Shown here in pieces: positions 8,871-17,181 of a stretch of DNA of 64,000 nucleotides. The notes below the pieces were generated by a model, which was not told where the DNA came from, did no database searches, and saw only the letters and a program-made list of their open reading frames with translations. This DNA is from Bradyrhizobium niftali. GTDB taxonomy: Bacteria > Pseudomonadota > Alphaproteobacteria > Rhizobiales > Xanthobacteraceae. The stretch spans positions 124,001 to 188,000 of the forward strand of contig NZ_SPQT01000003.1 in the NCBI RefSeq assembly GCF_004571025.1, given 5' to 3'. A program made the translations under genes and the position numbers. How positions within the stretch are numbered: the first letter of the stretch is position 1; each line of letters begins with the position of its first letter.

Positions 8871-9581
8871 TCAGGTCTTGCTGCTGACGACCGGCCGCCG
8901 CCGTACCGGCGCGGCCTGATCGAGCGCCGGGGCCTGGAACGCGGCGACGGTGGCCTGCACCAGTTGCTCGATGGCGCTGGCGGCATCGCTGCCGTCGGCC
9001 TCGCCGCGCGATAGGCGCGAGACACGGTCCGGCGTCACCAGAGAATAGTAGAGTGCACCGAGCAGGAAGTGACTGCGCCAGACGATATCGGTGCGCGGAA
9101 TGTGCGGCAGGCTCTCGTGGACCGCATCGATGAAGGCGTGGCTGGTGTCGTCAAAGGTCTGCGCGATGATCTTTCGCGCGACCTCGTTGCCTTCGGCGGA
9201 CATCACGGCGCGCAGCCGCGTGAAGCGCGCCCCGCCCCCGGCGAGATCGCTGCCCGAGGTGAAAGCCGGCACCACATAGGCGCGCACCACCGCCTCAAGC
9301 CGATCCTGGAGATCGCGCACGCGCTTGGCGGCGGCGAGCAGCTCGGAACGGCGCAAATTCATCGGCCCGCAATGGCGCCGGTAGATCTCCAGCAGCAGGC
9401 CGTCCTTGGTCTTGAAATGATAGGTCACGCTGCCGGGATTGGCCCCGGCGGCCTGTGCGATGTCGCGCACCGACACGGCATTGAAGCCGTTGGTGGCGAA
9501 CAGCTCCTCGGCCGCGGCGAGGATCGCCTCGCGCATGTTCGGCTTGCGGGCCGTTTCCTTGCTGGTGGGCTTGCGTACCAT
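8871..9581 (-). CDS. TetR/AcrR family transcriptional regulator
   Basis: About 236 residues from the ATG at 9581; the frame is open further upstream but would cross the operator. The N-terminal helix-turn-helix is clear (REAILAAAEELFATNGF, then VRDIAQAAGANPGSVTYHF). The C-terminal ligand domain is of the long TetR_C type (GNEVARKIIAQTFDD, FLLGALYYSL). It lies immediately upstream of, and on the same strand as, the ligI-like operon, and just downstream of a palindrome at 9586-9603, so autorepression and control of the operon are likely. A closely similar palindrome precedes the extradiol dioxygenase gene at 33336. Confidence 0.85.
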   Translation of the reverse strand: MVRKPTSKETARKPNMREAILAAAEELFATNGFNAVSVRDIAQAAGANPGSVTYHFKTKDGLLLEIYRRHCGPMNLRRSELLAAAKRVRDLQDRLEAVVRAYVVPAFTSGSDLAGGGARFTRLRAVMSAEGNEVARKIIAQTFDDTSHAFIDAVHESLPHIPRTDIVWRSHFLLGALYYSLVTPDRVSRLSRGEADGSDAASAIEQLVQATVAAFQAPALDQAAPVRRRPVVSSKT

Positions 9582-9585
9582 GTGA

Positions 9586-9603
9586 TTTGTACTATCGTAC
9601 AAA
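9586..9603. promoter_or_regulatory. Palindromic operator, probably for the adjacent TetR regulator
   Basis: Perfect 7-base arms TTTGTAC and GTACAAA separated by TATC, ending 4 bases before the TetR start codon on the minus strand. Next to it (9605-9624) is a block that matches 18 of 20 bases beside the palindrome at 33441-33464; it contains TTGACG on the minus strand (9615-9620), suitable as a -35 element. A bound repressor would overlap the promoter. Confidence 0.7.
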
Positions 9604-9694
9604 AGATCAGGTCTCGTCAACAAAAACCATGGGCCGCGTCCGGACGGCTTCGAGACCGCCATACGCGCGCAAACGCCCTCTAGGAGTGCTGGGA

Positions 9695-10672
9695 ATGCTG
9701 GGTTTGAACAAGACAATCGGCGGTTTGATGCTGGGTGCCGGTCTGCTGCTGGGCGGCACCGCACGGGCGGCCGACAATTACCCGAGCAAGCCGGTCCATA
9801 TCCTGGTGCCCTACGCGGCGGGCGGCGCCGTCGACGTGCTCGCGCGTACGCTCGGCCAGGCGCTGGCCAAGACCTGGGGCCAGCAGCCGGTGATCGACAA
9901 CCGTCCGGGCGCCGGCGGCATCGTCGCCTCGCAGGCGCTGACGCAGGCCGCGCCGGACGGCTACACGCTGATCCTGGTCGCGAGCGGCCATCCGCTCAAC
10001 CAGTTCATCTATCCGAGCGTGCCCTACGACACGTTCAAGGATTTCACCGCGATCACCGAAGTCGCCTCCTCGCCGCTCGCAATCGTGGTGGCGAAGGACA
10101 GCCCCTACAAGACGCTCGGCGATCTCCTCGCCGCAGCAAAGAAGGAGCCGGACAAGCTCTCCTACGGCATGTCCGGCAACGGCACGTCCGCACATCTCGC
10201 CGGCGAACTGCTCAAACACATGTCCGGCACCAGGATCGTCGCGATCCCCTACAAGGGCGGCGCGCCGGCACTGACCGCTGTCATCGCCGGTGAGATCCCG
10301 CTCAGCATCAACCCGCTCGCGGAAGCCATCGGCCAGCTCGAAGGCGGACCGGTGCGCGCGCTCGCGGTGACCTCCGCCGAACGCTCCAAGGCGCTGCCGG
10401 ATGTTCCGACCATCGCCGAGGCCGGCGTATCAGGCTACGACGTCTCGGTCTGGTGGGGCGTTCTTGGGCCGGCCAAAATGCCGCCGGAGATCGTGTCCAA
10501 GCTCGAGACCGACCTCAAGGCCGCGCTGCAAGACCCCAGCGTGCTGTCGACGCTCGGCAAGATCGGCGCAGCTCCGGTCGGCTCCTCCGCCAAGGATTTC
10601 GACGCCTACATGCACGCCGAGGCGACCAAATGGGAGCCGGTGCTGAAAGCTGCCAACATCCGCGCGCAGTAA
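9695..10672 (+). CDS. TctC/Bug family periplasmic solute-binding protein
   Basis: A 325-residue secreted protein from the ATG at 9695, which has TAGGAG nine bases upstream. The signal peptide is MLGLNKTIGGLMLGAGLLLG followed by GTARA and probable cleavage before ADNYPSKPV. The mature part has the Bug family pattern: VHILVPYAAGGAVDVLAR near the start, IDNRPGAGGIVASQAL, and VPTIAEAGVSGYDVSVWWG near the end. Bug proteins bind carboxylates, often aromatic or tricarboxylic, and may serve TctAB transporters or sensing. No tctA/tctB is in the window. It is divergent from the TetR/ligI operon, so its ligand may be an acid of that pathway. Confidence 0.88.
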   Translation: MLGLNKTIGGLMLGAGLLLGGTARAADNYPSKPVHILVPYAAGGAVDVLARTLGQALAKTWGQQPVIDNRPGAGGIVASQALTQAAPDGYTLILVASGHPLNQFIYPSVPYDTFKDFTAITEVASSPLAIVVAKDSPYKTLGDLLAAAKKEPDKLSYGMSGNGTSAHLAGELLKHMSGTRIVAIPYKGGAPALTAVIAGEIPLSINPLAEAIGQLEGGPVRALAVTSAERSKALPDVPTIAEAGVSGYDVSVWWGVLGPAKMPPEIVSKLETDLKAALQDPSVLSTLGKIGAAPVGSSAKDFDAYMHAEATKWEPVLKAANIRAQ

Positions 10673-10686
10673 GACGGGATCCTCTC

Positions 10687-11490
10687 ATGACGATCTCATG
10701 CCGGCGACAACTTGCTCTCGCAGCCCTACTCGCGTTTGCCACCGCCGGCCTCTCCGGGTCGTTCGCGAAGGCGGATGGCGAAGCAAAGCTCCTGGCGCCG
10801 GGCGGCACCCTGCGCGTGGGCATCTATCCGGGCAGCCCGACCTCGATGGTCACAGATGCGGCCGGCAAGCCGCACGGCCTCGCCTACGATCTCGGCGGCG
10901 AACTGGCGAAGCGGCTCGGCGTCGGCGTCGACTATGTCAGGTTTCAGCGCGTTGCCGACATCGTCGCCGCGATCCACGACAGCCAGGTCGACTTCACCGT
11001 GACCAACGCCACACCGGCCCGCGCCAGCGAGGTCAGCTTCAGCCAGCCCGTGCTGGCGATCGAGCTCGGCTATCTCGTCCCGGCGAATTCGCCGGTCGGC
11101 AAGATCGAGGATATCGACAAGCCGGGCGTGAAGATCGGCGTCACCAAGGGCTCGACCTCCGAGCGAACGCTGCCGGCGAAATTCAAGAACGCAACCATCG
11201 TCCCCGCCGAAAGCGTCAAGGTCGCCATCGGGATGTTCGACCGCGGCGAGATCGACCTTTACGCCACCAACAAGCCGACGCTGTTCGAGATGTCCGACCA
11301 GATGCCGGGCGGGCGCATCCTCGACGGCAATTGGGGCCTGGAGCACATGGCCATCGCGATCCCCAGGGGACGCGAGGACGCGCTGCCCCTGCTCAACCGC
11401 TTCGTGACGGAAGAGCAGTCGTCCGGCGCGCTGGACACGATCCAGCAGCAGGCCGGCTTGCGCGGCGCGACCAAGGCGAGACGCGAGTAG
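10687..11490 (+). CDS. Family 3 (amino-acid type) periplasmic solute-binding protein
   Basis: A 267-residue secreted protein; the ATG at 10687 is 14 bases after the previous stop, so the two binding-protein genes probably share a transcript. The signal peptide is MTISCRRQLALAALLAFATA with cleavage near SFAKA. The mature part has the SBP_bac_3 pattern: GTLRVGIYPGSP at the start, AYDLGGELAKRLGVGVDYV, and VDFTVTNATPARASEVSFSQ. Members bind amino acids or small organic acids for ABC importers, but no permease or ATPase gene follows; the next gene is a convergent MscS channel. It may use a shared transporter, or the ligand could be an aromatic acid. Confidence 0.85.
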   Translation: MTISCRRQLALAALLAFATAGLSGSFAKADGEAKLLAPGGTLRVGIYPGSPTSMVTDAAGKPHGLAYDLGGELAKRLGVGVDYVRFQRVADIVAAIHDSQVDFTVTNATPARASEVSFSQPVLAIELGYLVPANSPVGKIEDIDKPGVKIGVTKGSTSERTLPAKFKNATIVPAESVKVAIGMFDRGEIDLYATNKPTLFEMSDQMPGGRILDGNWGLEHMAIAIPRGREDALPLLNRFVTEEQSSGALDTIQQQAGLRGATKARRE

Positions 11491-11502
11491 GCTTTGAGCC
11501 GA

Positions 11503-12648
11503 TCAAATCCGCGCGCTCGCCCTCATTTTCTCCGGCGCGGCGGGACGGCCCGGGAATTCTGCGTCGTCACCCCGTCCCGAAGGGATCAGGATCGCGCGCT
11601 CGCGCGGCAACGCTTCGGGCATCTCGTCGCGAATGAAGGCGATGAGCTTCTCCCTCATCTCGCAGCGCAGGTCCCAGGATTGCGGCGCGTTCCTGGCGCT
11701 GACCAGCGCGCGAAGCTCGATGGTGCGCGAATCCGCGTCGATCACCTGGAGATTGACCACCGCCCCATCCCAGAGCTTGGACTCCTTCACCGCCTCCTCC
11801 AGCCAGTGCCGGATGCGCGGGACGTCGGCGCGATAATCGACATGGAGCGCGATGACGCCGATCAGGGATGCAGTGTCGCGGGTCCAGTTCTGGAACGGCT
11901 TTTCGATGAAATAGGACAGCGGCACCACCATGCGGCGCCAGTCCCACAACCGGATCACGACATAGGTCGAGGCGATGTCCTCGACCCAGCCCCATTCGTT
12001 CTCGATGATCACGGCATCCTCGATCCGGATCGGCTGGGTGATCGCGATCTGCACGCCGGCGATCAGATTGCTGAGCAGCGGCCGCGCGGCGAGACCGACG
12101 ATGAGACCGGCGGCACCGGCGGAGGCGAACAGGCTGACGCCGTACTGTCTCACCGAGTCGAACGTCATCAGCGCGGTGGATACCGTAATGACGACTATGA
12201 TGGTGTCGGCGACGCGCGTGAACACGCGCACTTGTGTGACATGCTTGCGCGCGACGAAATTCTCCGTGACGTCGCGAAAATTCTGCAAGTACCGCGCCGC
12301 GCTCATGTCGACGACCCGGATCGAGATCCAGCCGATCAGGGCAATGAAGGCCACGACGAACAGGCGCGTCAGCGGCGTACGAAACGCGTCATCCAGTGGC
12401 GCGAGCGGCAGGACCAGCGCGACGGCAGCAAGACACAGCGCCAGCTGGGCCGGTCCAGACGTGCGCTCGATGAACACGCTCAGGAGAGGAAGTCGGGTTC
12501 CAAAGGCGCGATTGAGCAGCCATACCGCGAGCCGGTAGACCGACAAGGCAAGCAGGATCGCGCCCGCGACGAGACTGAGACCGATAAACCATGACGGTAT
12601 CCATCCGAACATCCTGTCGATGTCGGCCATGAGGGCCTGCCGATCCAT
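11503..12648 (-). CDS. Small-conductance mechanosensitive channel (MscS family)
   Basis: A 381-residue membrane protein. Hydrophobic segments lie near residues 18-40, 70-90, 100-125 and 155-180, and the pore-lining helix is GVSLFASAGAAGLIVGLAAR, rich in Gly/Ala as in MscS. After it come the beta domain (LIAGVQIAITQPIRIEDAVI) and a C-terminal alpha/beta domain. It would open on membrane tension to release solutes during osmotic downshock, though proteins of this subgroup may be tuned to other cues. It is convergent with the binding-protein genes (12-base gap) and divergent from the DUF763 gene. Confidence 0.88.
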   Translation of the reverse strand: MDRQALMADIDRMFGWIPSWFIGLSLVAGAILLALSVYRLAVWLLNRAFGTRLPLLSVFIERTSGPAQLALCLAAVALVLPLAPLDDAFRTPLTRLFVVAFIALIGWISIRVVDMSAARYLQNFRDVTENFVARKHVTQVRVFTRVADTIIVVITVSTALMTFDSVRQYGVSLFASAGAAGLIVGLAARPLLSNLIAGVQIAITQPIRIEDAVIIENEWGWVEDIASTYVVIRLWDWRRMVVPLSYFIEKPFQNWTRDTASLIGVIALHVDYRADVPRIRHWLEEAVKESKLWDGAVVNLQVIDADSRTIELRALVSARNAPQSWDLRCEMREKLIAFIRDEMPEALPRERAILIPSGRGDDAEFPGRPAAPEKMRASARI

Positions 12649-12773
12649 TCACGTCCCCGGAATTGCATTCGCTTCTGGCCAACGCGCTCCAGCGCGCTTC
12701 GCTCCGCCCGCCCAGTGCAATGCAGCAATCCAATGGTGCAACCGCTGTCAAACTGCGCTAATTTGAGGCACAC

Positions 12774-14021
12774 ATGACTCGACGTACCGGCAGCGCCGAT
12801 CTTCCTCTCCACACCGGACGGGTTCCGCCGTGGCTTGCGAGCCGCATGGCTTCACTTGGTGCGATCGTCACACAGGCGATCGTGCATCATTACGGCCGTG
12901 ATGCGTTTCTCCAGCGGCTGTCGCATCCGTTCTGGTTCCAGTCGTTCGGTGCCGTGATGGGGATGGACTGGCACTCCTCGGGGATCACCACCTCCGTGAT
13001 CGGCGCGCTGAAGCGCGGGCTCGGCCCGCTCCAGGACGAGCTCGGGATCTATGTCTGCGGCGGCCGCGGCCAGCATTCGCGCAAGACGCCGGACGAGCTG
13101 TTGCAGCTTGGCGAGCGCGTCGGCTTCGACGGCGTGAAGCTCACCCGCGCCAGCCGGCTGGTGGCGAAGGTCGACAGCGCGGCCGTGCAGGACGGCTTCG
13201 ACCTCTATCTCCACGGCTTCTTCGTCACGGCCGACGGCAAGTGGACGGTGGTGCAGCAGGGCATGAACGGCGACAAGCGGCAGGCCCGCCGCTATCACTG
13301 GCATTCCGAGGCACTGAAGAGTTTCGTCGACGCGCCGCATAGTGCGATCGACGGGCCGCAGCAAGGCGAGATCGTCAACCTCACCGACCATCGCGCCGAT
13401 GTCTCGCGCAGCGCGCAGCTCGAACTCCTCGGCGATCACGGCCCCGATCGCATCGTCGCCGAATTCGAACGGCTCACCGGGACCGCGCCCGCGCAGGCGA
13501 TGCTGCCGCATCTGATCATGCCCGCGCATCACGATGTCAGGCCGAAGGACGTGTTCGCGCGGCGCCTGCACGGCACGCTGGCCGCAGCGGCCGAGCGTGG
13601 CCCGGTCGACTTCCCGGAGCTGTTGCTGACGCCGGGCGTCGGCGCCCGCACGGTGCGTTCGCTCGCAATGGTGGCCGAGGTCGTGCACGGCGCACCCTAT
13701 CGCTTCAACGATCCCGCGCGCTTCTCGCTCGCTCATGGCGGCAAGGACCGGCATCCCTACCCCGTCCCGATCAAGGTCTATGACGAGACCATCCGCGTGC
13801 TGAAGGACGCGATCCAGAACGCAAGACTCGGGCGCGAGGAAGAGATGCAGGCGCTCAAACGTCTCGACGACCAGGCGCGGCGGCTGGAGCGGACCGCGCG
13901 TGGACCGTCGGTCGAGGCTTACATCGCCGGCGAGCGTGCGGCCTCTCCCGATCTCGACGGCCGTTCCGTATTCGGCTGGGAGCGCGATCTCGTCGCCTCG
14001 AAGAAGTCGGCCGGCTCCTGA
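12774..14021 (+). CDS. DUF763 domain-containing protein
   Basis: A 415-residue soluble protein beginning MTRRTGSADLPLHTGRVPPW. Conserved DUF763 features are GVGARTVRSLAMVAEVVHGA, a helix-hairpin-helix-like stretch near residues 285-305, and LSLAHGGKDRHPYPV-type residues (here FSLAHGGKDRHPYPVPI). The family is widespread in archaea and bacteria without a firmly assigned role; the hairpin and the conserved His/Asp residues suggest nucleic-acid binding or repair, which is inference. It is a single-gene unit between an MscS gene and a small acidic protein gene. Confidence 0.85.
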   Translation: MTRRTGSADLPLHTGRVPPWLASRMASLGAIVTQAIVHHYGRDAFLQRLSHPFWFQSFGAVMGMDWHSSGITTSVIGALKRGLGPLQDELGIYVCGGRGQHSRKTPDELLQLGERVGFDGVKLTRASRLVAKVDSAAVQDGFDLYLHGFFVTADGKWTVVQQGMNGDKRQARRYHWHSEALKSFVDAPHSAIDGPQQGEIVNLTDHRADVSRSAQLELLGDHGPDRIVAEFERLTGTAPAQAMLPHLIMPAHHDVRPKDVFARRLHGTLAAAAERGPVDFPELLLTPGVGARTVRSLAMVAEVVHGAPYRFNDPARFSLAHGGKDRHPYPVPIKVYDETIRVLKDAIQNARLGREEEMQALKRLDDQARRLERTARGPSVEAYIAGERAASPDLDGRSVFGWERDLVASKKSAGS

Positions 14022-14043
14022 AGCTGTCGCTCAGGGCTGCCGC

Positions 14044-14277
14044 CTAGTCGTCAGCCTCCTCGTCGTCGAGCAGCCGGTTGGCCGAATGATCCTGATACTG
14101 CTCGGTCTGGATGAACTTTCCGTCCATGCCGCGAATGTCGGAATGTTGCGCCTTGTCGCGGTTCGACAGGATCATGTTATCGCCGACCTTGTCCTTTGGG
14201 ATGTCCGTGAGTGCGCCAGTCCCCGCGCCCTTGCCGTGCGCGCCTGATCCGATATGCGTCTTGCCGCCGTTGGGCAT
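14044..14277 (-). CDS. Small hydrophilic hypothetical protein (77 aa)
   Basis: The ATG at 14277 is preceded by AGGGAG, a good ribosome site, which is why I prefer it to the longer 180-residue frame reaching 14586 that would overlap the P450 gene. The product is very hydrophilic, with a Gly/Lys-rich N-terminus (MPNGGKTHIGSGAHGKGAG), a central GMDGKFIQTEQYQDHSANR stretch and an acidic tail (LLDDEEADD). It has no Cys and no membrane segment. It resembles small stress-associated disordered proteins of rhizobia, but I cannot name a family. It is convergent with DUF763 and separate from the P450 gene by 112 bases. Confidence 0.65.
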   Translation of the reverse strand: MPNGGKTHIGSGAHGKGAGTGALTDIPKDKVGDNMILSNRDKAQHSDIRGMDGKFIQTEQYQDHSANRLLDDEEADD

Positions 14278-14389
14278 GGACTGCTCCCTTGCTGCTACGT
14301 GCATTGGGGCAACGCCTGCGCGATGGAGATTGTTTCGCACGTCACGCAAGATGATCCGCGCCATTGTTCCCGGCACGGCGCGCGCGATG

Positions 14390-15646
14390 TCAATCCGCCG
14401 GCAACGGCTCGGCGGCGGCACCGCGGCTCGGCCGGCGGTTCCCGCCGGCAACGACAGGCAATCTCGCGATCGCACGCATACCCGGACGCTTGCGCCAGTG
14501 GATTTGCGCGGGGTCGACGGCGAGCTCGAGTTTCGGCCATCGCGCAAGCAGCGCCTGCAATGCGCAACTCGCCTCGATCCGCGCAAGCTGGTGGCCGAGA
14601 CAGAAATGAATTCCCGTTCCGAACGACATGTGGCGGTTCGGCTTGCGCGTGAGGTCGAGCCGCTCCGGCTGGTCGTGCACCGCCGGATCCATGTTCGCCG
14701 CAGCGAGCATGACCATGACGCGGTCGCCTTTCTTCAGCCGTACGCCCGCAAGCTCGACATCCCGCCGCAGATAGCGCGGCTTGGAAAACTGCACCGGCGA
14801 GACGAAGCGCAGGAATTCCTCGACGGCGAGCGAGATGCGGCTCCAGTCCTCCTCCAGCCAGTCGCGCAAGCCGGGATTCCTGAGCAGCTCGTAGACCGAG
14901 CCGCTGATCAGATGCGTCGTGGTCTCCGTGCCTGCCGCGAGCAGCAGGAACACCATCGACACCATTTCGTCCGGCGTGATCTGGCCGCCCTCGCGCTCCA
15001 CCTGGACCAGTTCGGCAATCAGCCCCTCGCCGCCCTGCACGCGCGCGATCTGCAACTGCTGTTCGAGGTAGGCGCGCATCTTGCGGAGCGCGAACAGCAG
15101 GCGGAAGAAGCTGACGACATTCGTCAGCGAGGACAACCTATTTGCCCAGGCGATGAATCTCGGGCGATCGGCCGCTGGCAGGCCCAGCAATTCGCAGATC
15201 ACCGACACCGGCAGGATGCGGGCGTATTGCTGGACGAGGTCGGCGGGGCTGCCATCGGCAAACAGGTCGTCCGCCAAACCGTCGGCGATGGCGCGAATGC
15301 GCGGCTCCATCGCGACGATCGCGCGGCGGCGAAAAGCCTCGTCCACGATACTGCGCAGCCGCGTGTGATCAGGCTCGTCCATGGTCAGCATGTTGTTGGC
15401 GACGGTCGTGACGAGCTTCGGCATCCACCAGCGTAAGCCGGCGAGTTTGCCGTCCCCCTTGCGTAGCGTGAAGGTGGCGCCGTCCTTCAGGACCTCAGCG
15501 GTGGCGTCGTGGGTCGTGGTGATCCAGACATCGCCGACCAGAGGAAATCGCGTCGCAACCACGGGGCCCGACGCGCGCAGCGCCGCGATCGCCGTGGGCG
15601 GATCGCGGAAGAAGGCCTCGCTGGTGAAATCGAGGCGCGGTGTCAT
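14390..15646 (-). CDS. Cytochrome P450
   Basis: A 418-residue soluble bacterial P450. The haem-ligand loop is FGTGIHFCLGHQLAR with the Cys thiolate at about residue 349; the I-helix oxygen-binding motif is AGTETTT (238-244); the ExxR motif is EFLR (277-280). It would monooxygenate a hydrophobic or aromatic substrate using electrons from a ferredoxin and reductase; no ferredoxin gene is adjacent, although a ferredoxin-NADP reductase gene lies 0.6 kb away. The substrate is unknown. The CYP family number cannot be given from the sequence alone. Confidence 0.93.
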   Translation of the reverse strand: MTPRLDFTSEAFFRDPPTAIAALRASGPVVATRFPLVGDVWITTTHDATAEVLKDGATFTLRKGDGKLAGLRWWMPKLVTTVANNMLTMDEPDHTRLRSIVDEAFRRRAIVAMEPRIRAIADGLADDLFADGSPADLVQQYARILPVSVICELLGLPAADRPRFIAWANRLSSLTNVVSFFRLLFALRKMRAYLEQQLQIARVQGGEGLIAELVQVEREGGQITPDEMVSMVFLLLAAGTETTTHLISGSVYELLRNPGLRDWLEEDWSRISLAVEEFLRFVSPVQFSKPRYLRRDVELAGVRLKKGDRVMVMLAAANMDPAVHDQPERLDLTRKPNRHMSFGTGIHFCLGHQLARIEASCALQALLARWPKLELAVDPAQIHWRKRPGMRAIARLPVVAGGNRRPSRGAAAEPLPAD

Positions 15647-15734
15647 GGGATCACCGGAGTGGTTGGTGGCGCCTCAACCAGATGGTACGCGCGAGCCGAG
15701 GCACAAGGGCCGGAACCGGTGCGCTGAAGAGAGC

Positions 15735-16061
15735 CTATCCGCGGCCCGGTGAGCGCGGCCCGGTCTTGCGCTGCTGCTGGTTGGTATAGGCGTCCCAATG
15801 GCTCCAGCTGCCGCTGCTGAGGCTTTGCAGGTCGGTGGTGAGCGGACGGCGCGTGCGCTTGTCGTGGTCGGCGATCGCGCGTTCCGACTGCGCGATCTTG
15901 CGCTTGAGTTCCGCGACCGCCTTCTGAGTCTGGCCGTTCCGCTTCGATGAGGCGATCTCGCCCATCGTGAAGCGCGCGGTCTCGAGCGCCTTCAACTCGG
16001 CGCGGTTCTTCTTCAACTGAACCCGGTGCCAGGCGATGTTGCTGTCGCTGTCCGCAACCAT
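15735..16061 (-). CDS. Helical hypothetical protein (108 aa)
   Basis: Start ATG at 16061 with GGAG upstream; a longer frame to 16118 has no better start. The protein is charged and helical. Residues 10-70 form a likely coiled coil (RVQLKKNRAELKALETAR, AVAELKRKIAQSERAIADHD), followed by a polar tail (SHWDAYTNQQQRKTGPRSP). There is no signal peptide or membrane segment. I do not recognise a named family. It stands alone between the P450 gene and the reductase gene. Confidence 0.68.
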   Translation of the reverse strand: MVADSDSNIAWHRVQLKKNRAELKALETARFTMGEIASSKRNGQTQKAVAELKRKIAQSERAIADHDKRTRRPLTTDLQSLSSGSWSHWDAYTNQQQRKTGPRSPGRG

Positions 16062-16205
16062 GTGGGAACTCCGCTGATTCGTTCCCACAGTGTATCGCGC
16101 GCCGAATCGGCGCCGCAACGCCCGTGCGAGGGCGAAAATGCGGTCTTCTTGCGCAAGAATTCCGCGTCTAGAGCCCGGAACGGGGTTCTAGATTCTAGTT
16201 TTGAC

Positions 16206-16249
16206 GCGTTTTCTTGACGCGAACCGAAAGCCACTTCGCTCGAAAACGC
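16206..16249. repeat. Rhizobial intergenic palindrome directly after the reductase gene
   Basis: GCGTTTTC at 16206-16213 and GAAAACGC at 16242-16249 form the outer arms of a 44-base stem-loop that abuts the stop codon of the reductase gene. The core (TTGACGCGAACCGAAAGCC) has the look of a palindrome I recall as common after genes in Bradyrhizobium and relatives. It may act as a transcript 3' end. Confidence 0.6.
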
Positions 16250-16250
16250 T

Positions 16251-17024
16251 CTAGCGCTCGGCGAAGGCCTTTTCGACCACGAACTGGGCCGGCTCGCCGT
16301 GATTGCCCTCGATGAAGCCGCGCTCGCCCAGGAGCGTGCGGGTGTCCGCGACCAGCGCCGGGCTGCCGCAGATCATGACGCGGTCGTGCGCCGCTTCCAG
16401 CGCCGGCAGGCCGATATCGCTGAAGAGCTTGCCTGAGGTGATGAGGTCGGTGATGCGGCCGCGGTTGCGGAAGGGATCGCGGGTCACCGTCGGGTAGTAG
16501 ATGAGCTGGCTCTGGATGTACTCGCCGAGCAGCTCATCCTTCGGCAGATGCTCGGTGATCATCTCGCCATAAGCGAGTTCCTTGACGTGGCGGCAACCGT
16601 GCAGCAGCACGACCTTCTCGAACCGCTCATAGGTCTCGGGGTCCTTGATCACGCTCAGGAACGGCGCCAGCCCCGTGCCGGTGCCGATCAGGTAGAGGTT
16701 GCGGCCCTCTGCCAGGTTGTCGATCACCAGCGTGCCGGTCGCCTTGCGGCTGACGATGATCTCGTCGCCTTCCTTCAGGTGCTGGAGCCGCGAGGTCAGC
16801 GGGCCGTCCGGCACCTTGATCGAGAAGAACTCCAGCGTGTCCTCGTAATTGGCGCTGGCGACGCTATAGGCCCGCAGCAGCGGCTTCTCGCCGACCTTGA
16901 GCCCGATCATGGTGAATTCACCGTTGCGGAAGCGGAAGGTCGGGCTGCGGGTAGTCTTGAAGGAGAACAGCGTGTCGGTCCAGTGGTGGACGCTCAAAAC
17001 GCTTTCCTGGTTGAAATTGCTCAT
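16251..17024 (-). CDS. fpr: Ferredoxin--NADP+ reductase
   Basis: A 257-residue bacterial-type FNR. The FAD site is RAYSVASANYED (RxYS), the phosphate-binding region is GTGTGLAPFLSVIKDPETY, and the NADP region includes LLHGCRHVKELAYGE and MICGSPALVADTRTLL; it ends in the family-typical FVVEKAFAER. GGAAGGG precedes the ATG. It moves electrons between NADPH and ferredoxin or flavodoxin. It is divergent from the enamidase gene with operator-like palindromes between them, so it may supply reduced ferredoxin for the 6-hydroxynicotinate reductase. A general housekeeping role in redox or iron metabolism is the alternative. Confidence 0.93.
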   Translation of the reverse strand: MSNFNQESVLSVHHWTDTLFSFKTTRSPTFRFRNGEFTMIGLKVGEKPLLRAYSVASANYEDTLEFFSIKVPDGPLTSRLQHLKEGDEIIVSRKATGTLVIDNLAEGRNLYLIGTGTGLAPFLSVIKDPETYERFEKVVLLHGCRHVKELAYGEMITEHLPKDELLGEYIQSQLIYYPTVTRDPFRNRGRITDLITSGKLFSDIGLPALEAAHDRVMICGSPALVADTRTLLGERGFIEGNHGEPAQFVVEKAFAER

Positions 17025-17076
17025 CTCACCCTTCCGTGTCGCTACGTTGCGGTTCCGAGGCGGTCAGCTATGCGTC

Positions 17077-17104
17077 GTTTGTACACGATCATTCGTGTAC
17101 TAAT
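17077..17104. promoter_or_regulatory. Two abutting operator-like palindromes between fpr and the enamidase gene
   Basis: 17077-17090 reads GTTTGT-AC-ACGATC and 17091-17104 reads ATTCGT-GT-ACTAAT. The stretch also contains perfect 8-base arms GTACACGA (17081-17088) and TCGTGTAC (17093-17100). The pattern RTTYGT-N2-ACnAnY recurs between the hydroxynicotinate reductase and nicotinate hydroxylase genes, suggesting a shared regulator. Confidence 0.65.
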
Positions 17105-17181
17105 GAATAATCCGGCTTGATCCCTTGGTCAAGGCTGCCCAAGATCGACAGCGTTGCAGTTAAGGACAAGGACCCCCTTCC

